A DNA stretch of 64,000 nt from Bradyrhizobium jicamae (GTDB lineage Bacteria > Pseudomonadota > Alphaproteobacteria > Rhizobiales > Xanthobacteraceae), in the NCBI RefSeq assembly GCF_018130695.1, contig NZ_JAFCJX010000009.1, positions 239,175 to 303,174 of the forward strand. Direction: 5' to 3'. The number at the start of each line of letters is the position of its first letter. The stretch's first letter is position 1. The notes under the pieces were generated by a model. The model had not been told where the DNA came from, searched no databases, and saw only the letters and a list, made by a program, of their open reading frames with translations. The translations under genes were made by a program, and so were the position numbers. Shown here piece by piece: positions 58,438 through 64,000 of the stretch.

Positions 58438-58968
58438 TCAGCGGCGGCCCGCCGCAGCCCTTAGCTTGGCTTCGTCGGCGGCCATCTGCAATGCTTCGCC
58501 TTGCATCGCCGGCAGGTTCTTCATCACGAGCGCGGACTCCTTCGCGGTGACGTTGCCGCGATTGAACGGGCGCTTGTTGAGGGTTGCGGCGATATGTTCC
58601 TCGAACATCGGGGCGCGCAGACCATCCTGCGTGCGGCTCAGCGCGGAGTCAGGGTTTGTGACTTTGCCGCAGTCGGCAACGACGCGGCTTTCCTGCGGCT
58701 TGATGACCGTGATGACGGCCTCGCACTCCTGCGTGCCCGCCCAGCTTGCATATTTCATGTTCAGTCTGACGCCCTTCGATGTGCGCGCGGCGCCCCAGAT
58801 CTTGATCATCTCCTTGGCATCATCGCGCCGCGGCATGGTGGTCCTGGCGTCCATCAGCATGGTCCGGACCTGGTCGCTGGAATAAGGGAAGACCGTCGGG
58901 TCGGGGACGAGATCGCAGCCGGCCACGGTTAACGCACCTGCAAGAACAACGACGAGCTTTCCGTTCAA
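58438..58968 (-). CDS. probable lipoprotein, hypothetical
   Basis: Protein of 176 residues with a lipoprotein signal (MNGKLVVVLAGALTVAGC, lipid Cys at 18). The mature domain includes LNMKYASWAGTQECEAVITV and a C-terminal helix rich in Ala and Met. Not a recognised family. No obvious operon partner; convergent with the 97-aa gene. Confidence 0.75.
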   Translation of the reverse strand: MNGKLVVVLAGALTVAGCDLVPDPTVFPYSSDQVRTMLMDARTTMPRRDDAKEMIKIWGAARTSKGVRLNMKYASWAGTQECEAVITVIKPQESRVVADCGKVTNPDSALSRTQDGLRAPMFEEHIAATLNKRPFNRGNVTAKESALVMKNLPAMQGEALQMAADEAKLRAAAGRR

Positions 58969-59164
58969 TTCGCCCTCCCGAACTAAAATGTTCGGTGCTG
59001 TTTAGGCGAAGTCTTTTGAAAATCCCTTGTGTGACTCATTCAAATGCAACCTGACGCTGCGCAGCCCCTGCGGCATTCTGTCCGTCGTGCGCGATGCGCC
59101 GGCAACGTCTGCCTCAGTTGATTCAGGTCAAAGGTCGCGATGAACGCCGGATCAGCGTAGCGAT

Positions 59165-59248
59165 ATGCGCATTGATTGGCTCCCCGTTGCACTGTGCGTC
59201 TCGACAGCACTGGTCATGCTGGCGGCGCTGGCCCTGTTTGCGCTTTAG
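59165..59248 (+). CDS. predicted 27-aa membrane microprotein
   Basis: Open frame of 28 codons reading MRIDWLPVALCVSTALVMLA then ending in ALALFAL and TAG. It has a polar N-terminus and one hydrophobic helix of about 20 residues, the usual shape of bacterial single-pass microproteins. The Shine-Dalgarno match is weak. A second frame of identical length follows at 59351. Confidence 0.4.
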   Translation: MRIDWLPVALCVSTALVMLAALALFAL

Positions 59249-59350
59249 CGGCGCTCATTCCGCTCTCGAATCCGCTTGGCACAAACTGCACTTGGCGGCC
59301 CGCGTTTCCCCGGCTTAACTTGGGTTAAGTGCATCTGTCGGGGGTGTGCC

Positions 59351-59434
59351 ATGATTGAAATCTTTAAACGCGCAGGAATCATTGCATTCGGACTGTTGCC
59401 GGTCGTCATCCTCGCTTTGGGCATGTTCATTTGA
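59351..59434 (+). CDS. predicted 27-aa membrane microprotein
   Basis: Open frame of 28 codons: MIEIFKRAGIIAFGLLPVVI followed by LALGMFI and TGA. Short charged N-terminus then one hydrophobic helix. GGGGGTGTG is seven bases upstream, a reasonable ribosome-binding site. Same length and architecture as the frame at 59165, but no sequence similarity beyond hydrophobicity. Confidence 0.5.
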   Translation: MIEIFKRAGIIAFGLLPVVILALGMFI

Positions 59435-59670
59435 GACGGGCGGGGTCGATTTTCAGAACGCGAGCGGTATTATTTTAAGTTCGGCCGAACATCGCGCAAG
59501 GACGAGCGCTTCAGATGGCTGAGCGTAGAGCCGATGCTCATCATGGAGCAAAGTCGTGCAGCTCAATTCGGCCCCGCCAATCGTTCGTCCGATCGCCGGA
59601 TTCACGTATGAGACGGCCGGAATAATAATTTAGGGAAAACGTAGCACCATCGCAGCATTTGCTGCTCGCT

Positions 59671-59880
59671 ATGGGTCTTTCAGTGTCATCTGCCGTTCGA
59701 ACCCTCGTATCCGCTTACGTGCGCGCGAAGAACCGGCGAGCGCTGGAGAGAATGAGCGAGCTTCGGCGCAAGTTGCTTGAAGAACTCCAGTCCTCGCCCA
59801 GCGGATCCACGCGCCACGCGCTCGATCAGGTTCATGACGATTTGCGAGCGATTGAAGAGGGTCTGAAGCAACTCTCCTGA
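59671..59880 (+). CDS. small hypothetical protein with helical C-terminus
   Basis: Frame of 69 residues: weakly hydrophobic N-terminus (LSVSSAVRTLVSAYVRAKN) and a charged helical part (RALERMSELRRKLLEELQ) that could form a coiled coil. An in-frame TTG at 59659 is possible. The frame ends just before the tRNA on the other strand. No family is recognised. Confidence 0.45.
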   Translation: MGLSVSSAVRTLVSAYVRAKNRRALERMSELRRKLLEELQSSPSGSTRHALDQVHDDLRAIEEGLKQLS

Positions 59881-59922
59881 GGACGCGACGCGAACCTCAA
59901 ACCCACGCTGTTTGAATTTGTT

Positions 59923-59999
59923 TGGCGCACTCGGAGAGATTCGAACTCCCGACCCTCGGAATCGAAATCCGATGCTCTATCCAGCTGAGCTACGAGTGC
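59923..59999 (-). tRNA. tRNA-Arg (anticodon TCG)
   Basis: Read on the minus strand, it has a complete cloverleaf: acceptor GCACTCG paired with CGAGTGC, D-arm with AGCTCAGCTGGATAGAGC, anticodon loop TTTCGAT (TCG reads CGA), T-arm with GGTTCGAA-type GAGTTCGAATC, discriminator G and encoded CCA. The sequence covers 77 bases including CCA. Confidence 0.95.
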
Positions 60000-60109
60000 A
60001 TGCCGAGGCGTGATCCGATCAGAGCACGCCCGAACAGAGGTCGATTATCAGATTGGCCCGGCGAGGGCCAGCGGGCGCCGCCGCGGGGGCTCGGCTTAAG
60101 CGGACCGCC

Positions 60110-60385
60110 TCAGAAGCAGGGATGCCGGCGGCCGTCCTGGCCGCGATAGGCGGCGGCGCTCTGGTAGCATTTCACGCTGGTCGGGCCGTCATAATAGGCG
60201 AAGGTGCCGGCAGCCGGGCCGGGGCCGTAATTATGCAGATAGCTGATGTGGTAGGGCAGGCCCCACCAATGGGCGTGCCGGTAGTGGTGGTGGCGCGGAG
60301 TGGCGGTCATGTCGGCGGCGGAGGCCGGGGTCAGGGCCAGGAGGACGAAGGCGGCGGCAGCGGCGAAAAGGGTCTTGGTGGTCAT
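60110..60385 (-). CDS. exported His/Tyr-rich hypothetical protein
   Basis: Protein of 91 residues with a signal peptide (TTKTLFAAAAAFVLLALTPA, cleavage after ASAA). The mature part is rich in His and Tyr (PRHHHYRHAHWWGLPYHISYL) and has two Cys near the end. The ATG at 60385 has GGAG six bases upstream, so it is preferred over 60391. May bind metal; function unknown. Confidence 0.7.
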   Translation of the reverse strand: MTTKTLFAAAAAFVLLALTPASAADMTATPRHHHYRHAHWWGLPYHISYLHNYGPGPAAGTFAYYDGPTSVKCYQSAAAYRGQDGRRHPCF

Positions 60386-60635
60386 CGGCATCTCCGGACA
60401 TTCCCCAGGGGAATCGGCCGTTTTGGCCGCTCCCTCCCTCCATTTAACCCGTAACGGGCCCAAAAGCTGCGGGAAAACGGTCACAGCGTGCCAATTTTTG
60501 GCCTTTTCGGGATGCTTAACGAATTCCCAACACAGTCCGGCCAGAGTCTTGCGGCAGGTCCTGTCTGATAAGTCTACTTGGGTAAATCGACTTGGGCCGT
60601 ATTTCCTGACCAGACACCCCGGTTTCGAACTGTTC

Positions 60636-61079
60636 ATGCGCATCACGCTCTTCGCTTTGTCGCTTGTTGTTCTGGCCGCCGCGCCCGCGCGGGCGGAGCT
60701 GCACATCACGCGCGACCATGGCGGCTATGTCGAGGAGTACAAGGCCAAGTACAAGCGCGTCCGCGACAAGGGCGAGCGCGTCATCATCGACGGCATCTGC
60801 AACTCCGCCTGCACGCTGGTGTTCGGCATCGTGCCGATGAACAAGATCTGCGTGACGCCGAAGGCGAGCCTCGGCTTCCACAAGGCCTATTACGACAAGG
60901 CCTTCACCTTCGGCATCAAGGTCACCAGCCTCGAGGGCACCTCCGACCTGATGTCCTATTACCCCGACACGGTGAAGGACTGGATCCGCAGGAACGGCGG
61001 GCTCACCACCGAGATGAAGAAGATCAAGAACGGCACCGAGCTCTGGAAGATCGTCGATCCCTGCCCGGAAGAGTGGTAG
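60636..61079 (+). CDS. periplasmic ClpP/crotonase-like protein (COG3904 type)
   Basis: Exported protein of 147 residues, signal peptide MRITLFALSLVVLAAAPARA. The core VIIDGICNSACTLVFGIVP contains a Ser-Ala-Cys at the place of the ClpP catalytic Ser, and KICVTPKASLGFHKAYYD follows; this pattern is typical of predicted periplasmic COG3904 proteins. The C-terminal TTEMKKIKNGTELWKIVDP is also recurrent. Proteolytic activity is not proven. Direct repeats TCTACTTGGG/TCGACTTGGG are 40-65 bases upstream. Confidence 0.8.
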   Translation: MRITLFALSLVVLAAAPARAELHITRDHGGYVEEYKAKYKRVRDKGERVIIDGICNSACTLVFGIVPMNKICVTPKASLGFHKAYYDKAFTFGIKVTSLEGTSDLMSYYPDTVKDWIRRNGGLTTEMKKIKNGTELWKIVDPCPEEW

Positions 61080-61091
61080 GGGCGCTGGTTA

Positions 61092-61194
61092 CCCTCATGG
61101 TGAGGAGCGCGAAGCGCGTCTCGAACCCATGAGGCCCCAGCTGTGGCCTCGTCCTTCGAGACGCCCGCTTTCGCGGGCTCCTCAGGATGAGGGG
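61092..61194. repeat. intergenic palindromic repeat, CCTCATCCTGAGGAGC family
   Basis: CCCTCATGGTGAGGAGCGCGA at the left and GGGCTCCTCAGGATGAGGGG at the right with CGTCTCGAACC and TTCGAGACGC inside. It separates two convergent genes. Confidence 0.88.
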
Positions 61195-61228
61195 ATAGGG
61201 GATCTGCGACCTGCCAAACGCAAGGTGC

Positions 61229-63493
61229 TTAGGTCTTCGGCCTGACTTCCCCATCCGACACCAGCAGCACGGACGCTTTCGACTTGCTCAGCACGGCGGC
61301 TGCGACGCTGCCGAAATTCAGTTCATCGCCCTGGATGCGATCGACACCGAGCACGACGAGATCGGCGCTGACGGCCGCAATCTCCTGCAGGATCGCGACC
61401 TCTGGCGCGGTGTTGACGCGCAGTCGCGTGCGCACCTCGACGTCGTAGCGGGCGGCTGCGGCCGCGGTGTCCTTCAGGATCGCTTCCTCTCGCGCCAGCG
61501 ACATGCTCGGGCTGGAGCGCCGCGCGCCCTTGTCCCGGGTGGTCGAGACATAGACGATCTGCAGCGGCTGTGCGCTGAGCCTGGCCAGCGCGATCGCGAC
61601 CTCGGCCCCGCGCCGCGACACCGTGCTGCCGGACACCGGCACCAAGATCTTTCGCGCGGTGCTGGTCGGCTGTTTGAGGTGAGGGCCCTTGGCGAGCGCG
61701 ATCGCGAGTGGCCCGGTAAAGCCCGAGCTCAGGTCGTCGATCTCTTGCGTGAAACCGCCGTCGCCGTCGATCACCGCTTCGACACCGACGATCAGCAGAT
61801 CAAAACCCTTCCTTGCCTCCTCAGTGATCGTCTCCGCGATATCCTTGTCGCGTGCCCGTGTCGTGACCTCGACATTGCCGCCGCGATCGGGTTCGGCCTC
61901 TGCGCTGGCTCTTGCAGCCTCGGTTACAGCCGCCTCGTGGCTCTCATCCTCGGCGCGCTTCTTCTGCTGCGCCTCCGCCTCGGCGCCGACATGCAGCACG
62001 GTGATCGGCAGGCCGCGCCCGCCGGCGAGCAGGCCGGCGAGGTGAGCGGCGAAGGTCGCGTTGGTGCTCTCGTCGACCGCCAGCAGCAGCCGTTCCAGAT
62101 TGGCGACAAAGCCCTTTTGTTCGTACTCCTCGCGCTCGAGCCGATCTTTCTCTTCCTCGCCGAGCGGCAGCCGCGCCAGCGCCGCGCGCAGCATCGGCGG
62201 CATCGCCATCGTGGTCAGGATCGCCATGGTCACGATCATGGAAAACATGTTCGGGCTCAGCACGCCCATCGACAGGCCGATGGTCGCGATGATCACCTCG
62301 GTCGAGCCGCGCGCATTCATGCCGCTCGCCAGCGCATAGGATTCCTGACGCGTCAGCCCGCCGAGTGCGCCGCCGACGAAGGCGCCGCCGAATTTTCCGA
62401 TGCTCGCAATCAGCACCAGCGCGCCCGTCAGCATCAAGAGGTTCGGATCCCTGAGCACGGTGAGATCGGCGCTGAGGCCGGCGAGACCAAAGAACACCGG
62501 CATGAACAGGCTCGAGATCAGCCCTCGCAATCGCTCGTCGATTTGCCGTGTCAGGATCGGGGATTCCCCGACCAGCACGCCGGCGATGAAGGCGCCGAGC
62601 ACGGTATGTACGCCGATCAGGTGTGTGATCATCGCCATCACGCTCATCAGCAGCAGGATCACGGTGATGACGGCGGCCGAGCTGGCCAAATGATCATTGG
62701 CCCAGCGGATCAGGCGGAACACCAGCCGCCGGCCGATCGTGAAGCTGATCGCGAGAAAGGCCAGCGTGCCGAGCAGCGCCTGCGCCACCGAGGCGAGATC
62801 GAGCGTACCGCGCGAGGCGAGGCTGAAGATCATGGCGATGATGATCCAGCCGATCGTGTCGTCGATGATGGCGGTCGCGACGATGATCTGCCCGACATTG
62901 CGGCGCATGAAGTTCATTTCGCGTACCACGACGGCTACGATCTTCACCGAGGAGATCGACAGGGCCGTGCCGAGGAACAGCGAGGCGACCAGCCGCGCCT
63001 CGGGATGCGGCAGCAGACTGTCCGGCAGGACATGGCCGAGCGCAAAGCCGCAGACGAAGGGCACCACGATGCCGGCGATCGAGATCGTGACCGCGGCGCG
63101 GCCGACCTTGCGCACCAGCTTGAGGTCGGTCTCCATGCCCGTCAGCAAGAGCAGCAGAAGAATGCCAAACTGCGCGATCCCGTCGATCAGCGCCTTTTGC
63201 TCAGCGGAATGCGGAAAGATCGCACTTTGCGCGGAAGGCCACACCCAGCCGAACAGGGACGGGCCGAGCAAGAGACCGCCAAGCAGCTCGCCGATGACGG
63301 AGGGCTGGCCGATCCGCTGCATGATCTCGCCGAGCCCGCGGCCGACCAGGATCAGCAGCGCGATCTGCACCAGCAGGATGAATTCGGATGGTTTTGCGCC
63401 CTTGTCGCCTTCCGCATCCGCCACTGACGTCATCAGCAGGAGTGCGAGGACAGCCCCGACCATCGGTAGCAGTCGCCCCCAGCGGATCGCCAT
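61229..63493 (-). CDS. CPA2-type cation:proton antiporter with two universal-stress-protein domains
   Basis: Membrane protein of 754 residues. An N-terminal signal or first helix (MAIRWGRLLPMVGAVLALLL) is followed by about 12 transmembrane segments; GEIMQRIGQPSVIGELLGG and the DD-containing ATAIIDDTIGW are the CPA2 (KefB/GerN-type) signatures. The C-terminal part (about 464-600 and 611-750) is two UspA folds, LLLAVDESTNATFAAHL and ARKILVPVSGSTVSRR, cytosolic. The fusion suggests regulation by ATP/AMP binding. Start after a GGGGGTCTTGG site. Confidence 0.9.
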   Translation of the reverse strand: MAIRWGRLLPMVGAVLALLLMTSVADAEGDKGAKPSEFILLVQIALLILVGRGLGEIMQRIGQPSVIGELLGGLLLGPSLFGWVWPSAQSAIFPHSAEQKALIDGIAQFGILLLLLLTGMETDLKLVRKVGRAAVTISIAGIVVPFVCGFALGHVLPDSLLPHPEARLVASLFLGTALSISSVKIVAVVVREMNFMRRNVGQIIVATAIIDDTIGWIIIAMIFSLASRGTLDLASVAQALLGTLAFLAISFTIGRRLVFRLIRWANDHLASSAAVITVILLLMSVMAMITHLIGVHTVLGAFIAGVLVGESPILTRQIDERLRGLISSLFMPVFFGLAGLSADLTVLRDPNLLMLTGALVLIASIGKFGGAFVGGALGGLTRQESYALASGMNARGSTEVIIATIGLSMGVLSPNMFSMIVTMAILTTMAMPPMLRAALARLPLGEEEKDRLEREEYEQKGFVANLERLLLAVDESTNATFAAHLAGLLAGGRGLPITVLHVGAEAEAQQKKRAEDESHEAAVTEAARASAEAEPDRGGNVEVTTRARDKDIAETITEEARKGFDLLIVGVEAVIDGDGGFTQEIDDLSSGFTGPLAIALAKGPHLKQPTSTARKILVPVSGSTVSRRGAEVAIALARLSAQPLQIVYVSTTRDKGARRSSPSMSLAREEAILKDTAAAAARYDVEVRTRLRVNTAPEVAILQEIAAVSADLVVLGVDRIQGDELNFGSVAAAVLSKSKASVLLVSDGEVRPKT

Positions 63494-63601
63494 CACGCCA
63501 AGACCCCCTTTGTGCGTCGTCAGCCTGACAACGCACAGGTTCCAGAAGCGATCCATTGATTTTGGAGAGGCGTCGGCAGTGGCGCGGTATCGTAGTTTCG
63601 T

Positions 63602-63683
63602 CGGATGGGTGGAGCGAAGGGCGATACCCATCACCTTCGTGCCGCGTCGTGAGAGGATGGATATCGCTGCGCTCCACCCATCA
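63602..63683. repeat. intergenic palindromic repeat (GGATGGGTGGAGCGAAGGG type)
   Basis: GGATGGGTGGAGCGAAGGGCG on the left and CGCTGCGCTCCACCCATC on the right with GATACCCATC and GGATGGATATC inside. Related to 20256-20370 but more degenerate. Lies upstream of the antiporter gene. Confidence 0.78.
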
Positions 63684-63839
63684 CAAAGCCTGTGCGCTCC
63701 CGCTGACATTAGACCGCTGATTTGCCCGACGGCGCAAGGGCCCGGAGTGAAAATATTTCCTCTTTACACGAACTTCGGAATATGCTAACAATGGCCATCT
63801 CACCCGACACGAGGGGCGCTCGCGAACGCCACGAACGTG

Positions 63840-64000
63840 GGTGACGATGCGGTGGCCGCCGGGCGTGCGACAGGCGTGTGCATGCAAGGCGGACGGCGAA
63901 GTCGTGTGGGCCTGCCGCCCCGATGCAGGTGGCAAGCACGCGAAAGGCTAACGCCTGTCGCTGGCGATGGTGGCACAAAAGCAGAGTCTCACCAGGGCGA
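63840..64000. repeat. probable dispersed repeat, cut by the window end
   Basis: Dense GC-rich sequence beginning near GGTGACGATGCGGTGGCCGC with several short hairpins (GCCTGCCGCC, GCAGGTGGC, CTGTCGCTGGCGATGG). I recall similar blocks at many places in Bradyrhizobium genomes, but cannot check. A 34-codon frame (63847-63951) with CACKADGEVVWAC lies inside it; it is unlikely to be a gene. Confidence 0.4.

Noticed and set aside
59094..59318. 74-codon frame in the gap before the tRNA
   Set aside because: No ribosome-binding site, rich in Arg/Trp/Ser/His with no pattern; it overlaps the more convincing microprotein frame in another phase.

Overview
The window is high-GC chromosome of an alphaproteobacterium, most probably Bradyrhizobium or a close relative. 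This rests on the start of the window (end of rpoA, then rplQ), a mitochondrial-type ATP12 F1-ATPase assembly factor, a propionyl-CoA carboxylase beta chain, several small secreted families typical of Bradyrhizobiaceae, and many intergenic palindromic repeats of the kinds scattered through those genomes. No phage, transposase, rRNA or CRISPR array was seen. One tRNA (Arg, anticodon TCG) is present. No database search was possible; all names rest on motifs, lengths and context.

Layout. 1-4.3 kb: rpoA/rplQ end with its terminator, a diheme cytochrome c, an SDR, a DUF1330 gene and a ClC antiporter bracketed by two copies of the DUF1330 3' end. 4.4-7 kb: a Bug/TctC binding protein and a quinone-oxidoreductase-like ADH divergent from a HxlR regulator. 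7.2-12 kb: DegQ-type protease overlapping rarA, a HigB/HigA-like toxin-antitoxin pair with a perfect palindrome, and an RluA-family pseudouridine synthase. 12-17.6 kb: ATP12, a FliK-like protein overlapping a stand-alone FlhB C-terminal domain, a class D beta-lactamase homologue and a secreted dienelactone hydrolase. 17.7-30.7 kb: pccB, GST, GDPD, small secreted proteins, an alpha/beta hydrolase, an ArsR regulator with NIPSNAP/ABM/isocitrate-lyase-like genes, a TRIC-type channel and a triheme cytochrome c.

30.9-45 kb: a single-chain indolepyruvate ferredoxin oxidoreductase (1164 aa), then an accessory stretch (34.4-39.4 kb) with a 674-aa orphan of unusual composition, a LprI-like lipoprotein and an adenylate cyclase-TolB-TPR protein. 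This stretch contains two copies of a 119-bp sequence, the second being the promoter/leader of the following acyl-CoA operon: SCP-x-type thiolase, DUF35 zinc-ribbon partner, MaoC hydratase and MFE-2-like SDR, then a DHDPS-family lyase and a NUDIX hydrolase. The operon looks like a dedicated beta-oxidation module.

45-64 kb: a frameshifted micro-gene, a dual-PAS sensor kinase, an old yellow enzyme with an ABC binding protein, a GDSL autotransporter divergent from a MarR regulator, a GrlR-like protein, several small exported proteins, a VapBC-like pair, two 27-codon predicted membrane microproteins, the tRNA, a ClpP-like periplasmic protein and a CPA2 antiporter fused to two universal-stress domains. 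The last 160 bases hold the start of what looks like another dispersed repeat, cut by the window edge.

Intergenic space is dominated by long imperfect palindromes of at least eight families; several lie directly at gene ends and in two or three cases supply the stop codon.
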